DNA of 64,000 bases from Bacilli bacterium (GTDB taxonomy: Bacteria; Bacillota_I; Bacilli_A; Izemoplasmatales; Hujiaoplasmataceae). The position numbers were made by a program, and so were the translations under genes. The stretch is taken from contig JAGYOE010000004.1 in NCBI GenBank assembly GCA_018399755.1, positions 1 through 64,000 of the forward strand. The letters run 5' to 3'. Of the stretch, positions 56,269 to 64,000 are shown piece by piece. Every line of letters begins with the position of its first letter. Within the stretch, counting starts at the first letter, position 1. Under the pieces are notes generated by a model. That model was not told where the DNA came from, did not search any database, and was given only the letters and a program-made list of their open reading frames with translations.

Positions 56269-57000
56269 TTGAACTCAATTATTGCATTTTTAAAAGAACA
56301 AAAAATTAACATCTTATACTATATTATTGGTTTTTTAGTATTAGGTTTTGCGGTTAATATTATGAAAGCATCTACTATGGGTAATGGCGCATGGGATACA
56401 GTAACTATTAATGCTCGTGATTATTTAAACCAAATTATTGGTATACCTTGGGTTACAATGGGAATGGTTTCATTTACTGTTAGTTTTATAATAATGTCTA
56501 TTATTATCAGTTATAGAAGAAAAATTAGATATTTATTTATGTTATTGCCAATGGTACTTGTGGCTTTATCAATTGATTTTTGGAATTTTGTTGTTTTTTA
56601 TGACCGAGAAGCCTCAATGTTAGTTTATCAAATAATATTTTTTGTTATTGGGATGTTTTTATTACCTCTAGGCCTTACCTTAATTGTAAAATCATATTTT
56701 CCCGCTTTTGTTTTTGATGAATTAATGTTAATGTTTGTTAAGATTACAAAAGCAAAAAAAATCACCTATGTGAGATTAACTATAGAAATTATTGGAATTA
56801 CTGTAGGGGGAATTTTTGGATACTTAACTTATTATCATGTAGATGGTTCTTTTGGGGCAGTTGATATAGGTAGTTTCATCTTAGCAATTGTTTTAAGTCC
56901 GATAATGACTTTCTATTTCCATATTCTTAAAATAAAAAAAGAAAAGCCTGATAATATCGAAACAAACAATAAAATAAGCAAGGAGAAAACAAATGTATAA
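56269..57000 (+). CDS. YczE/YitT-type membrane protein (TTG start)
   Basis: Multi-TM, 'MKASTMGNGAWDTVTINARDYLN..IPWVTMGMVSFTV'; GGAGG RBS. Confidence 0.7.
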   Translation: MNSIIAFLKEQKINILYYIIGFLVLGFAVNIMKASTMGNGAWDTVTINARDYLNQIIGIPWVTMGMVSFTVSFIIMSIIISYRRKIRYLFMLLPMVLVALSIDFWNFVVFYDREASMLVYQIIFFVIGMFLLPLGLTLIVKSYFPAFVFDELMLMFVKITKAKKITYVRLTIEIIGITVGGIFGYLTYYHVDGSFGAVDIGSFILAIVLSPIMTFYFHILKIKKEKPDNIETNNKISKEKTNV

Positions 57001-58006
57001 AATCGATAAGTTTAATTCTTTCAATATTATCCATGTAGAAAAAAAGGGCATTAAGATAAGTTTATTAGATTATGGCGCAACAATTTATCAACTACAAACT
57101 CCTGATATTTCTAATAACTATGAAGATATTGTCTTAAGATATAACAATCTTCAAGACTATTATAATAATGATATTTATCTTAACGCTACCATCGGCCCTA
57201 TTGCTGGAAGAATAAAAAAAGGTGAAATATTTACAAACAACAAATCCTATATCTTAGATAAAAATTATCTAAGTAAACATACATTACATAGCGGAAATCT
57301 CGCTTTATCTTTTAAAAAATTTAATTATGAAATAAATGAAGACTCTACTACTACTAATATTATCTTCTCATACCAAGCTAATAACAAACTTAACATAAAT
57401 TATACAATAAGAGTAATATATATTATCTCTGATTATCAAGTTAAAATTAAATATGAACTTAATACCTTAAATGACTTTTACTTTAATATTACAAATCATG
57501 CTTATTTTAATCTATCAGGGAATCTAAAACGAGATATAAAAAATCATGTAGTTCAATTAAACACCAAAAAAAGACACCTTTTAGACAAAGATTTAATTAC
57601 AACTAACAAAATATCTGAAGACCCTCTATATGACTTCTCAAAAGCTAAACCTATTAAAGAAGCATTAAGCAAACTTGAAAACACTGATACTGGCGGTTTG
57701 GATGACATCTATTATTTTCCTAACCATAATCCAAACACCCCTATGGCAATAGTATATGAACCTATTAGTAAAAGACAAATGAAAGTTTATTCAAGTTATG
57801 ATCACTTAGTTTTTTACTCACATAATAATACAGATAATAAACCTTTGAAACATATTAATAAACATCCAAAACACTATGGCTTATGTTTTGAATGTGAAAA
57901 AAGTCCTTATGGTTATGATAATAATCACGCTTCAAATCCATATTTAAAAATAAAACAAACTTATCAAGAATATATTACTTATAAATTTGGTCTTTATAAC
58001 GAATAA
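56993..58006 (+). CDS. Aldose 1-epimerase (GalM-like)
   Basis: 'ATIGPIAGRIKKGEI', 'LHSGNLALSFKKF', 'NITNHAYFNLSG', 'GLCFECEKSPYG'. Confidence 0.87.
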   Translation: MYKIDKFNSFNIIHVEKKGIKISLLDYGATIYQLQTPDISNNYEDIVLRYNNLQDYYNNDIYLNATIGPIAGRIKKGEIFTNNKSYILDKNYLSKHTLHSGNLALSFKKFNYEINEDSTTTNIIFSYQANNKLNINYTIRVIYIISDYQVKIKYELNTLNDFYFNITNHAYFNLSGNLKRDIKNHVVQLNTKKRHLLDKDLITTNKISEDPLYDFSKAKPIKEALSKLENTDTGGLDDIYYFPNHNPNTPMAIVYEPISKRQMKVYSSYDHLVFYSHNNTDNKPLKHINKHPKHYGLCFECEKSPYGYDNNHASNPYLKIKQTYQEYITYKFGLYNE

Positions 58007-58130
58007 ACAGTTTATTTCTTTTAATTAGATAAGATAAAAGCTATAAAAATTGATTTAAAAACAATAAATGTGTATAATAAATGCAAATAATATCAAGTTA
58101 ATTCAATATATTTTACGAAAGGAAATCACT

Positions 58131-59252
58131 ATGAATAAAAAACAAAATCTCGTAAATAAATTAAAATCAAAAGATCCTACTAAATATAATTTAGTAATTG
58201 GATTTGATGGATTCGTTGATGAAATTATCCATGTTGTAGACAAAAGGCAAGACCCAAAAAATTTTACTAGAGTAAAGACTATAAAAGCTTTCTCTGATAA
58301 AATTGCCCGAGCTAGTGGATTATCATCTAATATTGAATTTGTTCCTATAAACACAAAAATTGGTGGAAATGGTCCAATAATGTGTAATGCTCTAGCAAAA
58401 CACAATCCCAAAATAACTTATATAGGAACATTAGGTTATCCAGAAATTCACAATGTTTTTAAACCTTTAGAAGAAAAAGCAACTATTTATACAATTGAAA
58501 AACACGGAAATACTGAAGCTGTTGAATTTAATGATGGTAAACTGATTTTAGGAAAAATGAATTCTTTAGTAAATGTTGATTACAAACATTTAACTAATAT
58601 TGTTAGTGAAGACAAGTTAAAAGAATTAATTGGAAATGCTGATTTATTCGCTACAGTCAATTGGTCAATGTTGCCTAATATGACCGATATATGGAAAAAC
58701 ATTGATAAAAAAATCCTCCCAAATTTAAATATTAAAGCCAAAAAACCTTTAATGTTTATTGATATAGCTGACCCAGAAAAAAGAGAACCCAAGGATATTA
58801 TTGAAGCACTTGATTTATTGAAAAATTTTAAATCATATTTCAATGTTATTCTAGGCTTAAATAAAAAAGAAGCTTATGATGTATCAGTTATATTAGGCTT
58901 ATTCAATAACAAGACAATAAAAAACAAAAACCTTCAAGAGGTTAATCAAGCATTATTCAATTATTTAAAAATTGATTATGTTGTTATCCACCCAGTTGAA
59001 TGTTCAAGCGTTACTTATAAAAATAATTATTATCAAGAAGATGGGCCATATATTAAAAATCCGAAACTAACAACTGGTGCTGGAGATAACTTTAATGCCG
59101 GTTTTATTCTTGGTTTATTACTTGATCTTTACCCTGATGAAGCATTATTAATGGGTATGGCAACAAGTGGTTTTTATGTTAGAAATGCTAAAAGTCCAAA
59201 TTTTAATCAGTTAATAAATTTTATCAATAAATGGAACGATAATAAATTATAA
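58131..59252 (+). CDS. PfkB family carbohydrate kinase
   Basis: 'GGNGPIMCNALAKHNPKITYIGTLG', 'TTGAGDNFNAGFILGLLLD'; start trimmed to MNKKQNLV with upstream RBS. Confidence 0.8.
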   Translation: MNKKQNLVNKLKSKDPTKYNLVIGFDGFVDEIIHVVDKRQDPKNFTRVKTIKAFSDKIARASGLSSNIEFVPINTKIGGNGPIMCNALAKHNPKITYIGTLGYPEIHNVFKPLEEKATIYTIEKHGNTEAVEFNDGKLILGKMNSLVNVDYKHLTNIVSEDKLKELIGNADLFATVNWSMLPNMTDIWKNIDKKILPNLNIKAKKPLMFIDIADPEKREPKDIIEALDLLKNFKSYFNVILGLNKKEAYDVSVILGLFNNKTIKNKNLQEVNQALFNYLKIDYVVIHPVECSSVTYKNNYYQEDGPYIKNPKLTTGAGDNFNAGFILGLLLDLYPDEALLMGMATSGFYVRNAKSPNFNQLINFINKWNDNKL

Positions 59253-59268
59253 ATTTCTTATCAATATA

Positions 59269-59303
59269 AAACCCTGGATTATATAGTTATCCAGGGTTTT
59301 TTA
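59269..59303 (+). terminator. Terminator after PfkB kinase
   Basis: AAACCCTGGAT-tatatagtt-ATCCAGGGTTTTTT. Confidence 0.85.
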
Positions 59304-59311
59304 AAAAAATT

Positions 59312-59580
59312 TTTAAAAAATTGCTCTTTTATTCTCATTGTAGTTTCTAAATCAAAGAAGTGTGCTTTATCCAAGTCTAATACTCATTATTACTTCTTTT
59401 CCTAAATATCCCTTTTCTTTAAGCAAGGCAAAGTGAAATTTATCAATTTTTACACTAATTCCCTCTGCAGAAAAAACACCTAATTTACTAACTACTCCTC
59501 TAAAAAAATTCATCGGAGGGGTTCCAATAAAATCACCAACAAATATATTATCAGGATTATCATAAATATCCTTGTATAAT
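59312..59580 (-). pseudogene. Decayed C-terminal fragment of UgpC/MsmX/MalK-type ABC ATPase
   Basis: Minus-strand reading YKDIYDNPDNIFVGDFIGTPPMNFFRGVVSKLGVFSAEGISVKIDKFHFALLKEKGYLGKEVIMSIRLG*, then in another frame DKAHFFDLETTMRIKEQFF. Confidence 0.75.
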
Positions 59581-59714
59581 AAAATTTAGTGAATTTTACT
59601 ATACAATCCCCTTTTTATAATATTTTTTCTCTAGTTAATACTCTTTACCACTTAGATATACTAATTTTATATTATTAGTAATAAAACAAACTATGAACTA
59701 ATCGTTAAATTTTT

Positions 59715-61730
59715 TTATAAATCTTTTATCAGATCTATAAATATTTTAGTGATGTCCGGATCAAATTGTGTGCCTGAACATCTCTCAAGTTCTTTTATTG
59801 CTTCTTCTTTCGATAAGGATGCTCTATAAGGTCTTGATAGCGTCATTGCATCATATGCATCAGCTATACAGATAATTCTTGAATTAAAAGGTATTTCTTC
59901 TTCTTTTAATCCTCTTGGATAACCTTTACCATCATAATGTTCATGATGGTGCAAGATATCTTTAGATATATCAATATACTGTGAAGAAGCTGATAATATT
60001 CTATAGCCAATTTCTGGATGTTTTTTTACTTTTTCATACTCGAATTCGGTTAACTTGCCTGGTTTATCAAGTATCTTATCATCAATAGCAATTTTACCAA
60101 TATCATGTAAAATACCCCCGACCTTTAAGAGATTAAGTTTATCACGAGATAATTTTAATGCTTCTCCTATCATAACACAATATTTTGATACTCTTTGTGA
60201 ATGCATTTCTTCACGCGGGTTTTTTTCATACAAGCTTTTCATAATTGTATTAATTGTTTCATTATCATCGGCAGATTTATCAAATAATTTATTTCTATAC
60301 ATTGTATCTTCAGCACGTTTAAAAGCTTTTTCAAAAGATAAATTTTCATGTACTGTTTCATATCCTATTGACAACGATAATTTAACTCCAGCAACTCTGG
60401 TTTCACTTATTTTTTTTTCTAAACTATTAATTAAATTAGCGGTCATTGCTTTAGAAGTGTTTTTTAATACCGCAACAAATTCATCGCCGCCAATACGAGA
60501 AACAAAGCCGTGTTTACTTAAAACTGACTCCAATATTGTGGCTGATTTTTTTAACATTTCATCGCCTTTTTCATGTCCAAAGGCATCATTAACAGTTTTT
60601 AAAGAATTTATATCAGCTAATAATAATGTTATAGGGTAATTTTCAATCGTGTCATGTTTTATTATCTCTTCATTATAGTAGCGGCGATTATATACTCCAG
60701 TTAAACTATCGTGATAATTTAAATATATTATGTTTTTTTCATATTGTTTTTTCTTAGTAACATCATAAGAAAATATTCCTACACCTATTACATCTTGATT
60801 ATCATTTTTAATTGGTGTAAACATACTTTCATAAAACTTACCTTTTGTAGTTTCAACTTCATCTACTGATGTATATTCTAAGCCCTGTAATGCACGATAT
60901 ATTTGTGATCTAAAACGAGAATACATTTTGGTGTTTTTAATATGTTCTAAAAAAGAATCACCAACTTCAATTTCTACACCATAAAATAATTTCATACAAT
61001 ATTTGTGGTAAGAATTAAATACTAAATATTTGAAATCCTTATCTAGGACAAATATCTCCATTACTTTGGGACTATCAATTGAAGCTTGTAATAATTTTTT
61101 TTGTTCTTCAATAACATTGGATAAATTAGCTGATTTTTTTTGACTATGTAATATCAATGCCAAAATATAAGTCAATAAATTTAAAGCCCCCAAATAATAA
61201 ATTGATATGAAAGGTAAATATGGTCTAAATAAAGAATAATCATAGATTAACAAAGTTATAAAAGGTAATACACCTGAAATAACAGAAAATATTAGATATT
61301 TTAAATTTATATTTAAATTTTTAAATTTATAACTATATTTTTTCCACAGCAAGCCATAACCACCAGAAATAATAAATAAAATTATCCCTATAATCATTCC
61401 TTCTTGGCCTAGATATATACGAAAAATGATTGAAACTATCAACATTACAACAGTAGGTATAAAACCAAGAAAAACTCCACTTAAACTAAATAAAACTGTT
61501 CTAGTATCAAAGAGATAACCTTCAATCAATTCGAAAGGTACGGTCATTATAATAATAGAAATTAAACTAAATAGAAGTCCTAGTCCTATTTTTCTAATAA
61601 TACCAGATTTAAAATAATTTCCTGCAAATGCTGAATAAAACGTAACAATCCATATCAAAATAAGACTATTTAATATAATAGTCTCAAAATCAATATCAGG
61701 CATGATTAATGTTGTATTAAAGAATAGCAT
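59715..61730 (-). CDS. Membrane sensor GGDEF/HD-GYP protein
   Basis: N-terminal multi-TM (5TM-like), PAS-like region, 'VSRIGGDEFVAVL', and HD-GYP 'GGILHDIGKIAI' / 'HHEHYDGKGYPRGLKEEEIP'. Confidence 0.92.
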   Translation of the reverse strand: MLFFNTTLIMPDIDFETIILNSLILIWIVTFYSAFAGNYFKSGIIRKIGLGLLFSLISIIIMTVPFELIEGYLFDTRTVLFSLSGVFLGFIPTVVMLIVSIIFRIYLGQEGMIIGIILFIISGGYGLLWKKYSYKFKNLNINLKYLIFSVISGVLPFITLLIYDYSLFRPYLPFISIYYLGALNLLTYILALILHSQKKSANLSNVIEEQKKLLQASIDSPKVMEIFVLDKDFKYLVFNSYHKYCMKLFYGVEIEVGDSFLEHIKNTKMYSRFRSQIYRALQGLEYTSVDEVETTKGKFYESMFTPIKNDNQDVIGVGIFSYDVTKKKQYEKNIIYLNYHDSLTGVYNRRYYNEEIIKHDTIENYPITLLLADINSLKTVNDAFGHEKGDEMLKKSATILESVLSKHGFVSRIGGDEFVAVLKNTSKAMTANLINSLEKKISETRVAGVKLSLSIGYETVHENLSFEKAFKRAEDTMYRNKLFDKSADDNETINTIMKSLYEKNPREEMHSQRVSKYCVMIGEALKLSRDKLNLLKVGGILHDIGKIAIDDKILDKPGKLTEFEYEKVKKHPEIGYRILSASSQYIDISKDILHHHEHYDGKGYPRGLKEEEIPFNSRIICIADAYDAMTLSRPYRASLSKEEAIKELERCSGTQFDPDITKIFIDLIKDL

Positions 61731-61819
61731 TTATTTGTCCTCCAACAATTATCTATAATCTGTATAATATATTATATAAGAAAAATAATAGATATTCAAT
61801 ATAAGAAAAAAAACAGACT

Positions 61820-62440
61820 TTATTGCAAAAACCTGTTTACTTTTTTTATTGTATTTAAATCTCCATGCCTTCCATGGCCTGGATAAAAGATAGTATTATT
61901 TGAAAAATGATTTTTTATTTTATTAATTGATCTTCTTATTGCATTAAAGTTTCCGCTAAATAAATCAGTTCTTCCAATACCATCATAAAATAAAGTATCC
62001 CCTGAAAAAACAAAATTATTATAGTGAAACATTGATGAACCAGGAGTATGTCCTGGTGTATGGATTACTGAAATAACAAGGTCAATTAATTCTAATTTAT
62101 CGTTATCTTTAATTTTTTTGATTTTATAAGATTTATCTAATTTATAATTTCTATTAAAAGATTGTGAAAAATTAAGTTTTCCATCAAATAAAAACTTATA
62201 ATCATCATTGTGAATATATATTAAAAAATCAAAATATTCTTTCAGAAAACTTATATCTCTAATATGATCATAATGACCGTGAGTTAATAAAACAGAATCA
62301 ATTGCAATTTCATTAATCTTACAATATGATTCTATATCTTTACCATTAAAACCTGGGTCAATAAGAATAGCTTTCTTTTTATTAATTAACAAATAAGAAT
62401 TTACATCCATTTGGTTTTCATTGAAAATTTTAAGCTTCAA
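61820..62440 (-). CDS. MBL-fold metallohydrolase (glyoxalase II-like)
   Basis: 'LLTHGHYDHIRDI', 'VIHTPGHTPGSSMFH', 'FSGDTLFYDGIGRTDL', 'FYPGHGRHGDL'. Confidence 0.9.
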   Translation of the reverse strand: MKLKIFNENQMDVNSYLLINKKKAILIDPGFNGKDIESYCKINEIAIDSVLLTHGHYDHIRDISFLKEYFDFLIYIHNDDYKFLFDGKLNFSQSFNRNYKLDKSYKIKKIKDNDKLELIDLVISVIHTPGHTPGSSMFHYNNFVFSGDTLFYDGIGRTDLFSGNFNAIRRSINKIKNHFSNNTIFYPGHGRHGDLNTIKKVNRFLQ

Positions 62441-62464
62441 AATATGCCTCCTAACAAATAAAGA

Positions 62465-62487
62465 AAAAGTATCCTAATTGGATACCT
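62465..62487 (-). terminator. Terminator downstream of rpmG
   Basis: GTATCC-aatta-GGATAC then TTTTTC on minus strand. Confidence 0.65.
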
Positions 62488-62494
62488 GAGAAAA

Positions 62495-62644
62495 TTATTT
62501 TCTTTCTTTATGAATTGTGTGTTTTTTACAAGTTGGACAGTATTTTTTTACTTCCATTTTATCAGGATGAGTAGTTTTATTTTTTCTATATCGGTAATTT
62601 TCCGATTTACATTCTTCACATCTTAAAGTAAATTGTTGTTCCAT
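62495..62644 (-). CDS. rpmG: 50S ribosomal protein L33
   Basis: Own translation: [49 protein letters not shown]. Missing from the ORF track. Confidence 0.93.
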   Translation of the reverse strand: MEQQFTLRCEECKSENYRYRKNKTTHPDKMEVKKYCPTCKKHTIHKERK

Positions 62645-62707
62645 ATTATCTTCCTCCAATCAACTATAACTATTGTATAATTATTCACGTAAAAAATCAA
62701 GTATTTT

Positions 62708-63433
62708 TCACTCCCTAGGGAAAGTATCTACAAAATAAATCATAACAGGTTCTCCCTTTACTTTTCCGCCTTTTCCCATAACTCGAACATCAATTGTTTG
62801 ATTTTTTTTCTTAATAAAAGTCACTTTGACTTGGTTTACAGCTTTTGATAAATCAGCAAAATCTTTTTGAATTGTTTTTTTATTATAATTCTTTAAGATT
62901 TCCCATGTATACATATCAAGTAACTCATTATCTTCATATCCTAACAATTTATTAAAAACCTTGTTCGCTCTAATAATTTTATGTTCTTGATTAACCACAA
63001 ACATTCCAATCAAAGATTCATCAATTAAAGATTGCATATCTAATTCTCTAACCAATAAATCATCAACTTGTCTTTCCATACTGGTTAATGAATTTATGAT
63101 AACATAACTATCAACGTTTTTAGTAGGCTCCTTACATTTAGAAAAATATAAATTAACTAATATTTTTTCATCTTTTACTTCTAAAGTTTTTGTAAATTCA
63201 ATTTTAGTCTTTTCATTAATATATTCTAAAAGTGTATTTTTTAAGTTTAATAATTCAAAAATATTGTCGTTAATATAAGAATCCTTATTTAGATTCAACA
63301 TTTTATTAAAAATATTGTTATAAAATTTAATCTTACCATCTTTATCAAAAAATACAAACGCAGTTCTTGCGTCAATAATTACATTTGTTAAATGTTGACA
63401 AATTTCGTTTTTAGAAATATTTTTATCAAACAT
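62708..63433 (-). CDS. PAS-domain protein without obvious output domain
   Basis: Two PAS-like units: 'TAFVFFDKDGKIKFYNNIFNKML' and 'IDESLIGMFVVNQEHKIIRANKVFNKLLGYEDNELL'. Confidence 0.7.
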   Translation of the reverse strand: MFDKNISKNEICQHLTNVIIDARTAFVFFDKDGKIKFYNNIFNKMLNLNKDSYINDNIFELLNLKNTLLEYINEKTKIEFTKTLEVKDEKILVNLYFSKCKEPTKNVDSYVIINSLTSMERQVDDLLVRELDMQSLIDESLIGMFVVNQEHKIIRANKVFNKLLGYEDNELLDMYTWEILKNYNKKTIQKDFADLSKAVNQVKVTFIKKKNQTIDVRVMGKGGKVKGEPVMIYFVDTFPRE

Positions 63434-63499
63434 AGTATCTCCCCAGGATTATATTTTAAGATATTTTACCATAATAGAGCCAAAAAGTAAATTTAAGGA

Positions 63500-63529
63500 A
63501 AACACCAAGCAAAGAATTGCCTGGTGTTT
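63500..63529 (-). terminator. Terminator downstream of serA-like gene
   Basis: AACACCA-ggc..gcttGGTGTT imperfect hairpin. Confidence 0.55.
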
Positions 63530-63535
63530 AAAACA

Positions 63536-64000
63536 TTAATTTGAAATTATTCTAACGCGATTAATACCTTCTATATTTTTGATTTTTTCATAAATATCCT
63601 TAGGCATATTTTTATTTAAATCGAAAACATAATAGCCATAATCACCTTTTACTTTTGAAGATTTCGTTATTATATAATCTCTTAATTTATCCATAATATT
63701 ATCAATTTCTCTAGCTATACTAGGGTCATTTTTTGTAAGTAATAATAATCTAGTTTTTTCTGTTAATCTGTCTAGTTTAATATTTGGATAATTAACTGAA
63801 TTTTCAATTTCACCTTTTTCAACATAGTTCATTAATTGATTAACAGACATAATTGCACAATTCTCTTCTGATTCAGCTGTTGAGGCTCCTAAATGTGGAA
63901 AATAGATTACATTATCAAGATTAGCTACATAGTGATTAGGAAAATCAGTAACATATTTTTTAATAATACCTTTTTCTATCGCAACTTTTAAATCTTCGTT
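63536..64000 (-). CDS. serA: D-3-phosphoglycerate dehydrogenase-like, C-terminal part with ACT-like domain (runs off window end)
   Basis: Extending the ORF to the window edge: NEDLKVAIEKGIIKKYVTDFPNHYVANLDNVIYFPHLGASTAESEENCAIMSVNQLMNYVEKG...; 'PHLGASTAESEENCA' is diagnostic. Confidence 0.85.
   Translation of the reverse strand, partial: NEDLKVAIEKGIIKKYVTDFPNHYVANLDNVIYFPHLGASTAESEENCAIMSVNQLMNYVEKGEIENSVNYPNIKLDRLTEKTRLLLLTKNDPSIAREIDNIMDKLRDYIITKSSKVKGDYGYYVFDLNKNMPKDIYEKIKNIEGINRVRIISN

Noticed and set aside
58103-58843. Minus-strand ORFs opposite the PfkB kinase
   Set aside because: Antisense shadows of a recognisable coding gene.
60055-60639. 194-aa plus-strand ORF opposite the GGDEF/HD-GYP gene
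   Set aside because: Antisense to intact catalytic domains; low-complexity Ser-rich translation typical of shadow ORFs.

Overview
AT-rich chromosomal window, mostly minus-strand housekeeping genes in a conserved Firmicutes-like order. On the minus strand the core order is hrcA-grpE-dnaK-dnaJ ... rsmE-mtaB ... rpsU ... phoH-ybeY-cdd-era-recO-glyS-dnaG-rpoD-trmK-nif3. Also present are parE/parC, recJ-apt-relA-dtd, acpP and hisS. TGA is used as a stop (rpoD, trmK), so the standard bacterial code applies; gene content suggests a free-living Mollicutes-like or low-GC Firmicutes lineage (inference). Accessory content: (i) a PadR regulator plus Wadjet/MksBEF-like condensin operon (JetA, JetB, JetC; no JetD nuclease visible) inserted between dnaJ and rsmE, preceded by three perfect palindromes spaced exactly 15 bp apart, with a disrupted jetA 3' region; (ii) a D-xylose cluster (xylA, xylB, xylFGH-type ABC transporter, ROK/XylR repressor, aldose epimerase, aldo/keto reductase, PfkB kinase); (iii) a DegV/FakB-FabT-like operon with a TTTGAnnnTCAAA operator; (iv) a Fic-like wHTH protein that has lost the Fic motif; (v) a membrane GGDEF/HD-GYP protein, a PAS-only protein, a GLUG-repeat lipoprotein and a decayed UgpC/MsmX-type ATPase fragment. 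Three genes (jetA, a Gfo/Idh oxidoreductase, the xylose-binding protein) show clustered frame disruptions near their 3' ends, which could be real decay or assembly error. No rRNA, tRNA, CRISPR array or intact transposon was recognised. All family calls are by eye from translated sequence; no database search was run.
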